Shown: positions 25,332 to 34,574, numbered from the stretch's first letter. The stretch: DNA of 64,000 nucleotides from Sphingomonas zeae (GCF_014197135.1 NZ_JACIFA010000014.1:24857-88856), one strand, 5' to 3'. The notes: generated from the letters alone by a model not told the origin. Program-made: numbers and translations.

Positions 25332-27112
25332 GCGTGTGGCTCCAGCGGCACCGCCAGGGCGCGACCATCGGCGATCACCAGCGCATGGTCGTGATAGGCG
25401 TGCAACCGCTCGTCGTGGACGACGCTGATGATCGTGACCCCGGCCAGATGCCGGCCGAGCAGGTCGTGAAAATGCTGCGTGTTCGCTGGATCGAGCGCGC
25501 TCGTCGCCTCGTCCAGGATCAGCAGGTCCGGCTTTTGGAGCAGGATGCGCATCAGCGCGATCCGTTGCTGCTCGCCGGGCGATAGCTCCTCGGACCACAT
25601 GCGCAGCGCGTGCATGTCGTCCGCTAAGTGCGAAAGATACATCGTGTCGAGCAGCGCGGCGATCACCGCATCGTCATGATCCTCCGGCGCGTCGGGGAAG
25701 CAGATCGCCGCCTTCAGCGTGCCGAGCGGAAGGTATAGACGCTGCGGCACGAACATCGTGGTGCTGCTGTCCGCCAGCGCCACCTGCCCTGTCCCATCGG
25801 GCCAAAGCCCCGCGAGCGCGCGCAGCAGCGTGCTCTTGCCCGCGCCCGACGGACCCCGGATCACCCAGCGCTCGCCCTGCCGCACTTGCCAGTCGCCGAT
25901 CTCGACCAACGGTTCGCCGTGCGGTCGCCGGATGACGAGCCCTTGGGTCGCGACGGCGATCCCGGCGGCCGTACCCGCACCGGCGGAAATGCCTGCCGGC
26001 CGCTCGTGAGCGATCGCATCGTCCAACGCCTTGAGTCGGTTGAGGTACGAAATCTGGGTCGCCACCCGGGGATAAAGATGCACGAAGAAGCCGAGCTGCG
26101 GCACGAGCTGCTGAAAGGCGTCACGGCCACCCATCACCTGGCCGAACGTGATCGCGCCCGCAAAATAGCGCGGCACGAGGATGAACAGGGGGATGATGGA
26201 ACCAAGCCGATCGTACAAACCGTTGGCGGCGTTCAACCCGATCATCGACCGAATGACCGAACGTGACGTGAGATAGACGTTCTGTACGGCAATACGCAGC
26301 GAAAAGCGCTCCGTTGGGACAGCATCGGCCAGCCCGATCTGCGGGGCATTGCGGCGCACGTGGATCAGGTTGGACCTCAGGTCCGCCTCACGATGCTGCC
26401 ACCCCATCATCGCGCGGATATATGGCTTGCCCAGCAGGACCATGACGACGCTGCTCACCAGCACATAAAGCGTCGCGTAAACGATCGTCCCTCCGGGAAT
26501 CGACACTTCCCGTCCAAACAGCGCGAAGCGGATCGGTGCGGAGGTTTCCAACAGGATCATGATCGACGAAGCTGCCGATACGAGGGAATAGACGAGGCTA
26601 GTCAGGATCGTCAGCGCGCCGGCATCTGGGTCGGCGACGAACCTGATGTCGTCGGCAATGCGCTGATCAGGATTGTCGATCATGCGCAATCGCTCGATCT
26701 CTGCATAGCGGTTCCGCGACAACCAGCGGTTCAGATAGGTTTCGGTCAGATGGATGCGCCAGCGCAGGCACAGCATCCGGCGGACGTACGGCTCGAAGAC
26801 GACAAAGACCATCTGCAGTGCCAGGATGCCGATGAACGCGGTGAGCAGCGACGCGAACCCCGCGACATCGCGGTTTTCGATTCCGTCGAAAAATCGCTGC
26901 TGCCACCGGTTCATCATCACGAACAACCAAGCGCCCGCGAACTGAAACGCCATAAGGACGATCAGCGCCCCCCAAGCGAACTTCCAGTCCTTCGACGTCC
27001 AGTAATCGCGCAGCAAACCGAAGGCGTGCCGCCACCGCTCGGCCGCAGGCTGCGGACGGGCGAGGCCCGTTTCGCGACGGGATTCACCGGTGGGAACGGG
27101 CTGTGGCAGCAT
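25328..27112 (-). CDS. BclA/SbmA-like ABC transporter (fused permease and ATPase)
   Basis: A 594-residue half-transporter. Six helices of the SbmA/BacA type fill about residues 40-370, and the motif 'RWRIHLTETYLNRWL' is typical of this family and of peroxisomal ABCD proteins. The ATPase domain has Walker A GPSGAGKST (about residue 420), signature LSPGEQQR and Walker B LLILDEATSALD. BclA-like proteins import antimicrobial or plant peptides and bleomycin. Position between a TonB receptor and TldE/TldD suggests peptide import into the cytoplasm. It starts 17 bp after the receptor gene. Confidence 0.85.
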   Translation of the reverse strand: MLPQPVPTGESRRETGLARPQPAAERWRHAFGLLRDYWTSKDWKFAWGALIVLMAFQFAGAWLFVMMNRWQQRFFDGIENRDVAGFASLLTAFIGILALQMVFVVFEPYVRRMLCLRWRIHLTETYLNRWLSRNRYAEIERLRMIDNPDQRIADDIRFVADPDAGALTILTSLVYSLVSAASSIMILLETSAPIRFALFGREVSIPGGTIVYATLYVLVSSVVMVLLGKPYIRAMMGWQHREADLRSNLIHVRRNAPQIGLADAVPTERFSLRIAVQNVYLTSRSVIRSMIGLNAANGLYDRLGSIIPLFILVPRYFAGAITFGQVMGGRDAFQQLVPQLGFFVHLYPRVATQISYLNRLKALDDAIAHERPAGISAGAGTAAGIAVATQGLVIRRPHGEPLVEIGDWQVRQGERWVIRGPSGAGKSTLLRALAGLWPDGTGQVALADSSTTMFVPQRLYLPLGTLKAAICFPDAPEDHDDAVIAALLDTMYLSHLADDMHALRMWSEELSPGEQQRIALMRILLQKPDLLILDEATSALDPANTQHFHDLLGRHLAGVTIISVVHDERLHAYHDHALVIADGRALAVPLEPHA

Positions 27113-27129
27113 CGATCAAAGAGCCTTCA

Positions 27130-29463
27130 TCAACGGAAACGATAGCCGACGGTCAGCCGCCAGGTGCGCGCTTCGCCGAGCGGGACATAGGTGGTGGCGA
27201 TCGTCGGCTGGTAGTTCGACCGATCGAACAGGTTGCGCACGCCCAGGTTGAGGTCGAGCTTGCCGATGGTCAGGAAGCCGTTGAGGTCGGTCTGCACCGC
27301 AGGACCAATCCAGTATTTGCCGGCCATGTCGATCGCCGCGCTGGAGCGTCCATAGACGCCTGCGCCCAGCCCTGCGGTGATGTCATCGGCGATGCTGTGG
27401 CGATAGGAGGCGTAAGCACTATACTGGTCGCGCGGTTGCAGCACGACGGTGCTGCCTAGATTGCGGTTTCCCTGCGTCAGCAGCGAATAGTCCGTGCGCG
27501 TGAACGCACCGCTGATCGTCAGCCCCTTCAGCGGCTCGCCCTGGACACTGACATCCACGCCCTGCGCCAGCTGTGCCGGCAGATTGATGAAATAGTTCCG
27601 GTTGGTCGGGTCCGGAACCTTGTAGTTGCTCTGGCTGAGCCGGAACCACGACGCGTTCACCAACACGCGTTTGTCGAACAGATCGAGCTTGATCCCGGTT
27701 TCGGCATTGCGCGTGCGCGTGTCGGGCAACAGATGGAGTGCGCGGTCGAGCTGGAAGCTTGGAATGAAGCCATAGGCGAGTGAGCCATAGACCGACAGCG
27801 CGTCCGTTACCTCCACCACCGCGCCGAAGCTGGGGGTCGTCGCGCCGTTGGACGTGTATCTGTTAATGCGGTTCCGGTTGGTCCGGTAATCGCGGATGGT
27901 GGTCGTGCTGTCCGACGCGGTGTGACGCACGCTCGCCATCAGGGCGATCTTCCAATATTTCGCCAGATACTGCGCGTAATAGGCGGTCTGCTTGCCGACG
28001 ACTTTGTTGGAGAAGCTGAAATTGGTAGCCAGCGGCGGCAGCGGAGGCTGTTTGGTGACGTAATCATATGGCTGCATGGTGCCGTCATTCGCACCATCCG
28101 CGGTGGTGTCGAAGTTGGTCGACATCCCGCCCATGATCAGCTTGTGCTCCACCGGGCCTGTCTTCAGCGCGACGCGAACGTAGCCGTCGACCGCGTTGTT
28201 GGCGCTGCGCTGATTCACGCCACTGCTGTCTACCAGCAGCAGCCCGGGCGCGAGTTGGACGAACGGCGAGTACTGGCTGAGGAAGAAGGTGGCGTCCTGA
28301 TGCTGCCAATGGCCCACCACGGTCAGCCAACTGCCCAGTTCCTGCCGTGCCTGCAGGTCGTAGATCGTACTGGTCGTCTGCGAGAATTGGTTCCTGTCGC
28401 CGATCAGCGGCACGCCATCGGCAATCGGCACCGGCGCCTTCTTCGTCGTGTCATACAGCGTGTAGGGCACCATGCCGAAGATCTGGTTGCCGACGGTGAT
28501 GCTGGCGATGATGTCGGTACCGTTCTTCTTGTAGCGGATGGAGGGCGCGAACAGATAATCTTCGTTGCCGCGATAGCCTCCGAAGTTCCGGTCGGCGGTC
28601 GCCGCAGTCGCGATGATGCGGGCGGTCACGCTGTCGTCGGCGGAGATCGAGCGGTTGGCATCGACCGTGCCGCGCACTGCGCCGAACGAGCCGATCTCGC
28701 TCGAGACGTACAACCGCTCGTCGGCGCTCGGCTTCTTAGTGACGATGTTGACCGTGCCACCCAGACTGTCGCCACCCAGCAAAATGGCGTCAGGGCCTTT
28801 CAGCACCTCCAGCCGCTCGACATTGGCAATCGGCTGCGTGCTGCCAGCGGCAAAGGTGCTGGTGGACGGGGTGGGCAGGCCGTTGACCGCGCCGCCCGTA
28901 GACAGTCCACGCACGGTATAACCTACCCCGCCCTGCACCGTCGCCGCGTTCACGGTCACGCCGCCCGCATTGCGCAACGCATCGGGCAGGCTTTGCGCCT
29001 GTTGCTCGGCGAGCAGCTTGGCGGAAAGCACCTGCACGTTGCGCGGCTGATCGCGTAGCGATTCGCCGGTTCGCGTCGAGGTGGTCGTGCTGCGTACCAT
29101 GACGCTGGTTTCGGCCTCGTCGCGACGCGCAACGACGACGATGTCGTTGATGACCAGAATGTGGCCACTGGCCTCCCGAGTGACGGCCAGCCGCATGCCG
29201 CGCGTCGCCTGCCGGACTACGCTCAGCACATCGCGCGCCTCGCGCACCGGTGCGGCGGTCAGCCCGCGGATCGCATCGGGATCGGCGTCGATCGTTGCAC
29301 CGGTCTGCTGACGGATCTGCGCCAGTGCATCCTCCAGCGGCATGGCGGGCAGCGAGATGCGCTGGCCCTGCGCCAGTGCGGCCTGGGGCACGGCCCAGGC
29401 GAGCATCGGCACCAAGGCAACGGCCGCGACCCGAATCCCCAAGTCTGCTCGACGACGAATCAT
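27130..29463 (-). CDS. TonB-dependent receptor with N-terminal STN domain
   Basis: A 777-residue receptor preceded by GGAAGGGGGGG. Signal peptide at 1-31, a secretin/TonB short N-terminal (STN) domain at about 35-108, a plug with 'VERLEVLKGPDAILLGGDSLGGTVNIVTKKP' and a barrel ending in 'WRLTVGYRFR'. STN domains usually talk to FecR/FecI-type regulators, but none is found here; a LysR gene lies upstream instead. The sequence resembles siderophore receptors, but in this operon the ligand may be a peptide or peptide-like metallophore. Confidence 0.92.
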   Translation of the reverse strand: MIRRRADLGIRVAAVALVPMLAWAVPQAALAQGQRISLPAMPLEDALAQIRQQTGATIDADPDAIRGLTAAPVREARDVLSVVRQATRGMRLAVTREASGHILVINDIVVVARRDEAETSVMVRSTTTSTRTGESLRDQPRNVQVLSAKLLAEQQAQSLPDALRNAGGVTVNAATVQGGVGYTVRGLSTGGAVNGLPTPSTSTFAAGSTQPIANVERLEVLKGPDAILLGGDSLGGTVNIVTKKPSADERLYVSSEIGSFGAVRGTVDANRSISADDSVTARIIATAATADRNFGGYRGNEDYLFAPSIRYKKNGTDIIASITVGNQIFGMVPYTLYDTTKKAPVPIADGVPLIGDRNQFSQTTSTIYDLQARQELGSWLTVVGHWQHQDATFFLSQYSPFVQLAPGLLLVDSSGVNQRSANNAVDGYVRVALKTGPVEHKLIMGGMSTNFDTTADGANDGTMQPYDYVTKQPPLPPLATNFSFSNKVVGKQTAYYAQYLAKYWKIALMASVRHTASDSTTTIRDYRTNRNRINRYTSNGATTPSFGAVVEVTDALSVYGSLAYGFIPSFQLDRALHLLPDTRTRNAETGIKLDLFDKRVLVNASWFRLSQSNYKVPDPTNRNYFINLPAQLAQGVDVSVQGEPLKGLTISGAFTRTDYSLLTQGNRNLGSTVVLQPRDQYSAYASYRHSIADDITAGLGAGVYGRSSAAIDMAGKYWIGPAVQTDLNGFLTIGKLDLNLGVRNLFDRSNYQPTIATTYVPLGEARTWRLTVGYRFR

Positions 29464-29749
29464 GAATACCCCCCCTTCCCCGCGTCGCAGCTAAGCGCAC
29501 CCATGCCCTTGCAGACACAGTGTCGGATGCGCGTCGCCCCCTGCGAGGCATCACAGCCATGACTAAAAGCCCCGCCAGCCGGCGGAACGGTCGATCGTCG
29601 TCGAACCTGGTCCGTCGACGGCTCATTCTGCGGTGTCGAGGCCGGTCGACGATTGTCACGGAGCCTTAGCTCCGGTGCGATCCTGTCCCTCGACGAGCCG
29701 AAACCTGCGCCCAACTCGAGGCATCATCAAATTGTAATTGGTTATGCCG

Positions 29750-30754
29750 CTATAATCCCAGATCGATGGGCTTGCCGATGCCGTCGGCACCGCGTTTCAG
29801 CTCGGCGACCAGCCAGCGGATGACTGGTTCCTTATCGCGATAGGGCTGCCACTGGGCGACGATCCTCGTCGACTGCTGACGAAACGCCAGATCGAGGATC
29901 ACGACTGGCAGACACGCCGCCTGATGCTGCGCGAACCAGTTGCTCGTGGTGGCGATCAGGTCCGATCCGATCACCAGCGTTGGCAACATGGAATGCAGTC
30001 CGGTTCGTACCACGACGCGGCGACGCGCGAGCGGCGATTCGGCGTCGAAATCGCCCAGGATCGCGCGCTCCATGTCCTCATGCACGGCCGCATGCGGTGC
30101 GGCACAATATTCCGCCGCATCGACTCGGCGTCCCGCGAACGGGTGCGCCGCACACACCAGCGCCGCCGCCTGGTGATCGAGCAGCGCCGCGGTGCACAGA
30201 TCCCGGTCGGCCATCGCCTCCGGCACGATGGCGACGTCGACGCCCGCATCGAACAGACGCCGGGCCGAGCCATGCGCGAATGGCACCATCTTCAATTCGA
30301 CGCCCGGCGCCACGGCGCGCAGCCGCGGCACGATGCGACTAAAGAACATCAACTCGACGACTTCAGGCGCGGTCAGGGTGATGGTCTGCCGAGCTGTCGC
30401 GGGATCAAAGTCCAAAGTGAGGTTGAACGTATCGTCGACCTCACGCAGCAGCCGCCCGACCCGCTGACGGAGCGCCTCGCCCAATGCCGTCAGCTGCCGT
30501 CTCTCGGTAAACAGGACCAGCTCATCGCCGAAGTGCTCGCGCAGCTGGCGCAGCTTGACGCTCATCGCAGGCTGACTGATTGCGATCGAACGGGCTGCCG
30601 CGGTCAGGGACGGTGAATGAAGCAATGCGTCGAGCGAGTAGAGCAGGTTGATGTTTAGCCGACGCAGCCGGCTGCGGCCTTCGATCTGCGACGTCCGCTC
30701 GCCTGCCTCGTCCAACAATCCCCCCCATGCATCCGGCCTTCGGACATCAGCCAT
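29750..30754 (-). CDS. LysR family transcriptional regulator (NodD-like)
   Basis: The HTH region 'LRRLNINLLYSLDALLHSPSLTAAARSIAISQPAMSVKLRQL' and the ligand-binding domain match NodD-type LysR proteins. With ATG 30754 the protein has 334 residues, but the first 30 are unlike a LysR N-terminus. The native start may have been a non-ATG codon closer to LRRLNINLL, or the front end may have been altered by the IS3 remnant that begins just upstream. It reads toward the receptor operon across a 286-bp gap and is the obvious candidate regulator. Confidence 0.8.
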   Translation of the reverse strand: MADVRRPDAWGGLLDEAGERTSQIEGRSRLRRLNINLLYSLDALLHSPSLTAAARSIAISQPAMSVKLRQLREHFGDELVLFTERRQLTALGEALRQRVGRLLREVDDTFNLTLDFDPATARQTITLTAPEVVELMFFSRIVPRLRAVAPGVELKMVPFAHGSARRLFDAGVDVAIVPEAMADRDLCTAALLDHQAAALVCAAHPFAGRRVDAAEYCAAPHAAVHEDMERAILGDFDAESPLARRRVVVRTGLHSMLPTLVIGSDLIATTSNWFAQHQAACLPVVILDLAFRQQSTRIVAQWQPYRDKEPVIRWLVAELKRGADGIGKPIDLGL

Positions 30755-30759
30755 GTTCG

Positions 30760-31205
30760 CGCTTTTGACAAGGACCAACCGCAGACCGAGATTGCGGCTG
30801 AGTTGGGCATCGTGCCCCCGATGCTGCGCCGCTGGCCGGGCAAGCAGCAGGGGAGCCGGGCTTCGTCGAGCGGCTGATGCGTCCGCATCGTATTCGCGCG
30901 CTGGCCGGCCGCCGGTTCCGGCCCTGCACGACCATGTGCGAACGGAACTGCGGCTGGCGGCGCTGACGATGGCCACCCAGCGGCAACGACCAGTGCGCGG
31001 TCTCATCTGCCAATCCGGCCATGGGTCCCAATATGCGGCCAGTGCCGGTGGGCGACGCAGGCTGAAGCCAGGCAAGCCCTGGGTGGATATATCAAGGGCT
31101 ACTATAATTGAAACCCCGTGCATTCGGCTATCGGCGATCTCTCCCCCAACAGGCCGGGCAGCGCATGAGGGGATAACCCAGCGTGTCCGCCAAAACGGGG
31201 GACGA
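30760..31205 (+). mobile_element. Degenerate IS3-family element
   Basis: Pieces of both IS3 genes appear in order on the plus strand but in shifting frames. An OrfA helix-turn-helix ('QTEIAAELGIVPPMLRRW', 30784-30837) comes first, followed by OrfB 'ERLMRPHRIRALAGRRFR' (about 30870). The DDE-domain piece is 'LTMATQRQRPVRGLICQSGHGSQYA' (about 30963), and the C-terminal 'YIKGYYN-stop-NPVHSAIGDLSP' lies near 31088. The middle of OrfB is deleted and stops are present, so it is dead. The exact ends were not determined. 'GTGTCCGCCAAAACGGGGG' near 31183-31201 may be the right inverted repeat. Confidence 0.75.
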
Positions 31206-31235
31206 TGACCATGCACCGTCCCCAGCCGCGCGGAC

Positions 31236-32231
31236 TCAGCGTGTATGGGCCTGAAAGAAAGACCAGATGACATCGGTCGCATCGATCGGTGCTGGGCCGG
31301 AGTCGCCACCGGCTGTCCCACCGCCACCAAACCGGACGAACCACGCCCGACCGCCAGTCGATCCGGGCCAGTCATGCCCACCCTGCGGCAGATCATAGAA
31401 AACGACCTCGGCATCATCGCGACAACCGCTGCTGCGCTCGGTCGTATACCCCTTCTGCTGCGTCACCACCGGCGCCCCGGTGCAGCCGTTCGCACCACGC
31501 CAGAAATCGACCGCATAGCGCACCGGCTTGAACGGGATCGTCTGCGCCCTAGCGACAAAGCCGGTTCGGCTCATCCCACCGGTGAAGCCGACGACCGCGT
31601 CCTGCTCGCCATGGATGACCAACATCGGCACCGGCGTGCGCGCGGCGCTTTCGTTGCCGAACATCGCGCCGGATACCACCGCCGCCGCCGCGATCCTGTC
31701 GCCCAGCGCGATGGCGACACGATGTGTCAGCATTCCCCCGTTCGAGAATCCCGTGATGTAGATGCGGCGCGGGTCGATCGCCGCCTTCCTTGACACGTCG
31801 TCGATTACCGCGCGGACGAAGGCGACATCGTCGACGCCCTTCGCCACCGCCTCACCGCAGCAACCGCTGGCGTTCCAGGTGCCCACCCTGTCGCTGCGCC
31901 CGATCCCCTTGGGCGCCGCGATCACCAGCCCGGCGGCGCGCGCCTTGTCCGCCCAACGCGGGATCATCGTGTCCGGGCTGCCGCCGCCGCCGTGCAGCAC
32001 GATCACCAGCGGCACCGGCGCCGCGCCGCGATGGGCGTCGAGCAACAGGTAGCTGCGATCGAGCGCGCCGACCCGTATCGTCTGCGACACCGCGCCCGCC
32101 GCGCCGGTCTTGCCGGAGCGCGCCGCGCGTATCTCACGCAGTCGGTCCAGCAACCGGGGCTGCGCATCTGCCGCGCCGACGACCGTCGCGGCGATCAACG
32201 AAAAGGTCATGGCCGTTCCGAGCAATCGCAT
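31236..32231 (-). CDS. PHB-depolymerase-family (LpqC-like) secreted esterase
   Basis: A 331-residue alpha/beta hydrolase with ATG at 32231 behind GGGGAAAG. It has a signal peptide (1-23), the oxyanion 'LHGGGGS', the nucleophile elbow G-F-S163-N-G, and 'GEQDAVVGF' and 'GGHDWPG' for the acid and base. Family members cleave polyhydroxybutyrate oligomers or feruloyl/acetyl esters; which one applies here is unclear. It is divergent from a TetR gene, with a palindromic operator between, so it is probably repressed by it. Confidence 0.82.
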   Translation of the reverse strand: MRLLGTAMTFSLIAATVVGAADAQPRLLDRLREIRAARSGKTGAAGAVSQTIRVGALDRSYLLLDAHRGAAPVPLVIVLHGGGGSPDTMIPRWADKARAAGLVIAAPKGIGRSDRVGTWNASGCCGEAVAKGVDDVAFVRAVIDDVSRKAAIDPRRIYITGFSNGGMLTHRVAIALGDRIAAAAVVSGAMFGNESAARTPVPMLVIHGEQDAVVGFTGGMSRTGFVARAQTIPFKPVRYAVDFWRGANGCTGAPVVTQQKGYTTERSSGCRDDAEVVFYDLPQGGHDWPGSTGGRAWFVRFGGGGTAGGDSGPAPIDATDVIWSFFQAHTR

Positions 32232-32267
32232 GGCATCTTTCCCCTTTTTCAGCATCCGATCAGACGA

Positions 32268-32285
32268 TGTTACCATATAGTAACA
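32268..32285. promoter_or_regulatory. Palindromic TetR-type operator
   Basis: TGTTAC-N6-GTAACA, with perfect 6-bp arms, lies between the divergent esterase and tetR genes (starts at 32231 and 32323). The arm length and 18-bp span are typical of TetR-family dimers. One site could control both genes. Confidence 0.65.
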
Positions 32286-32322
32286 CCTTGTTCCTGTCCC
32301 GTGTATGAATATCTGTCGCATC

Positions 32323-32925
32323 ATGGCCGGTACTTATGCTGAGATGATCGACGAGCACCGGATCAACCGGCGGGCGATGCTGCTGGGACAGGCTGCGGAT
32401 GCGCTCGATGTGCACGGCTTGCGCAGCGTCACCATCGACGCGATCGCCGAACATGCGGGCGTCGCCAAGGTCGTGCTCTACCGCTATTTCAAGTCGAAGG
32501 ACGGGCTGATCGATGCGGTGTTGGCCGAAATGGTCGAAGCGCTGCTGGGGGTCGACGCCATGCCGGTCGAAAGCTGGGGTGAGCGCCTGCCCCATACGCT
32601 GGCGCTGGCCCGGCAAAAGCGTGCGGCCTTGCGGGTGTTGCTGCGCCAGGCCCCCCATGACCCGCGCTTCGGGCGCCATGTCGACCATCTGCACGCTGTC
32701 CTCGCTGAGCGCACCATCTGCCGCATCCGCGCGGTGCTGGGCGAACCGGTGGCCATGGCCGGCGATCCGGCCATGTTGGCACAGATCGTGTCGAGCTTCC
32801 TGCTGGACGCCTATCTCACCTGGGTCGACGCAGGCGACCCGGCGCGCGACCAGGAGTTCCTCGACTGGCTCGTCGCGAGCATACGAGGGATGACGCTCCG
32901 GTGGTGGAAGGGATCGGACGAGTAG
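32323..32925 (+). CDS. TetR family transcriptional regulator
   Basis: A 200-residue regulator, or 206 residues if started at ATG 32305. The HTH is 'VTIDAIAEHAGVAKVVLYRYFKSKDGLIDAV', a textbook TetR helix-turn-helix, followed by a helical ligand domain. No clear ribosome site marks either start. It is divergent from the esterase. Downstream lie only remnants of an MFS transporter, so one of its original targets may be gone. Confidence 0.85.
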   Translation: MAGTYAEMIDEHRINRRAMLLGQAADALDVHGLRSVTIDAIAEHAGVAKVVLYRYFKSKDGLIDAVLAEMVEALLGVDAMPVESWGERLPHTLALARQKRAALRVLLRQAPHDPRFGRHVDHLHAVLAERTICRIRAVLGEPVAMAGDPAMLAQIVSSFLLDAYLTWVDAGDPARDQEFLDWLVASIRGMTLRWWKGSDE

Positions 32926-33069
32926 CGGCCACTTGCACGGCTATTACAATTTACCGCCATGGGCTTCTCGAAATGCGACCCGACGGGGAACGTCTTGGCC
33001 GTCTTGCTCGCCGTTCCCAGTCAGGAATGCTCTCATGCCCACCTCCGCCCCCTTGCGGTCATCAGGGTG

Positions 33070-33485
33070 ATCATGGCCGCGCGGTTCGTACCTCGGTAAC
33101 TCGTTCAACCATGGCGCGTTCTTCCGCGTGGGATCGGCTGGCGCACCGTCTTTGCCGGGACCGCCGGCGTGGGTGCGATCGCGATGTTGTGTGCGCGTCT
33201 TGCACGGCCGGCGCTTCCCGCGACCGGGGCGGCGACATGCGGGCCGGATTGCGCTCGCAGATGCGGGTGATGGACGCCGCGTCGGACGCGCCGAACCTCG
33301 CCTCCGTGATGAACATCGACGCGTTCAACCTGGGTAACGCCATCGGCGCGGCGCTAGGGCGGCGGGGTGATCGGGGCGGGGTTGGGTTTGCCGGCGGCAT
33401 CGCTGGCAGGCGTGGCAATGGTGGCTTTGGCGCGGCTAATGTGTTGGCGCTGCGGCGTCAGCCAGACGTTCCGCGAGGCTTAGCA
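33070..33485 (+). pseudogene. Remnant of an MFS (AraJ-like) efflux transporter
   Basis: Scattered pieces of a drug-efflux MFS protein are readable in different frames. 'GWRTVFAGTAGVGAIAM' (about 33133) comes from the middle of such proteins. 'MRVMDAASDAPNLASVMNIDAFNLGNAIGAALG' (about 33262-33360) and then, shifted, 'GLGLPAASLAGVAMVALA' come from the last third. Several stops and frameshifts separate the pieces, and the N-terminal half is missing. The stretch 32926-33070 before it shows no gene. Confidence 0.6.
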
Positions 33486-33491
33486 TGCCCC

Positions 33492-34571
33492 TCATATATC
33501 CGCGGGCATGCCTCGCTCATACCAGCCTTGCGACCGCTTCACGATGGCGACAACCGACAGCATGACCGGCACCTCGACCAGCACACCGACGACCGTCGCC
33601 AACGCTGCGCCAGAGTTCAACCCAAACAGCGAGATTGCGGCGGCGACGGCCAGCTCGAAGAAGTTCGATGCGCCGATCAACGCCGCCGGAGCCGCCACGC
33701 ACCACGCGACGCCGAACCGCCGCGACAGCCAATAGGCAAGGCCCGCATTGAGATAGACCTGGATGAGGATTGGCACTGCGAGCAAACCGATCACCAGCGG
33801 CTGCGCGACGATCGCCCCGCCCTGGAAGCCGAACAGCAGCACCAGCGTCGCCAGCAGCGATACCAACGACACCGGACCGAGGCGGCCGAGCAGTCGATCA
33901 AGCGCGATCTCTCCCCCTTGGGCCAGCACGACGCGCCGCACGACCTGCGCTACCACCACCGGGACGATGATATAGAGCACGACCGAGATCAGGAGCGTGT
34001 CCCACGGCACCGTCACCGAGGCGACGCCGAGCAGCAGGCCGACCAGCGGCGCGAACAGGAACACCATGATGACGTCGTTCAACGCAACCTGGCTGAGCGT
34101 ATAGGTCGGCTCGCCGTCGCACAGGTTCGACCAGACGAACACCATCGCGGTACAGGGCGCGGCGGCCAGCAGGATCAGGCCCGCAATATAGGATGATCCT
34201 TCCCCGGCGGGCAGCAGCGGCGCGAACAGCCAGCCGATGAACAGCGCCCCCAGTGCCGCCATCGAAAAGGGCTTTACCGCCCAGTTGATGAACAGCGTGA
34301 CCCCCACGCCCTTCCAGTGCTGGCGGACCGATCCGAGCGCGCCGAAGTCGATCTTGAGCAGCATGGGTACGATCATCAGCCAGATCAGGACCGCGACGAT
34401 CAGGTTGACACGTGCGACCTCGGCAGCGGCAACGCGCGCGAACAGGCCGGGCAGCAGATGCCCCAGGCCGATGCCAGCTACGATGCAAAGCCCGACCCAG
34501 AGCGAAAGATAGCGCTCGAACCGCCCCATGGCAGGGCGCGGCGGCGCGGCCCCGGTGACAATGCTCGACAT
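33492..34571 (-). CDS. acr3: ACR3 family arsenite efflux permease
   Basis: A 359-residue protein with ten membrane helices. The fourth-helix segment 'LLAAAPCTAMVFVWSNL' contains C140, the conserved cysteine essential in ACR3 transporters. The segment 'VLIWLMIVPMLLKIDFG' is also typical. It exports arsenite across the inner membrane using the proton motive force. It is the last gene of arsR-arsC-acr3, starting 3 bp after arsC. Confidence 0.93.
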   Translation of the reverse strand: MSSIVTGAAPPRPAMGRFERYLSLWVGLCIVAGIGLGHLLPGLFARVAAAEVARVNLIVAVLIWLMIVPMLLKIDFGALGSVRQHWKGVGVTLFINWAVKPFSMAALGALFIGWLFAPLLPAGEGSSYIAGLILLAAAPCTAMVFVWSNLCDGEPTYTLSQVALNDVIMVFLFAPLVGLLLGVASVTVPWDTLLISVVLYIIVPVVVAQVVRRVVLAQGGEIALDRLLGRLGPVSLVSLLATLVLLFGFQGGAIVAQPLVIGLLAVPILIQVYLNAGLAYWLSRRFGVAWCVAAPAALIGASNFFELAVAAAISLFGLNSGAALATVVGVLVEVPVMLSVVAIVKRSQGWYERGMPADI

Positions 34572-34574
34572 GAT

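Noticed and set aside
27130..29463. FecI/FecR-type signalling partners expected for an STN-domain receptor
   Set aside because: Searched the flanks on both strands by eye; no sigma factor or anti-sigma gene is present, only LysR and an IS remnant.
29660..29673. GGAGC-N4-GCTCC hairpin after the LysR gene as a terminator
   Set aside because: Only a 5-bp stem and no T-run; too weak to call.
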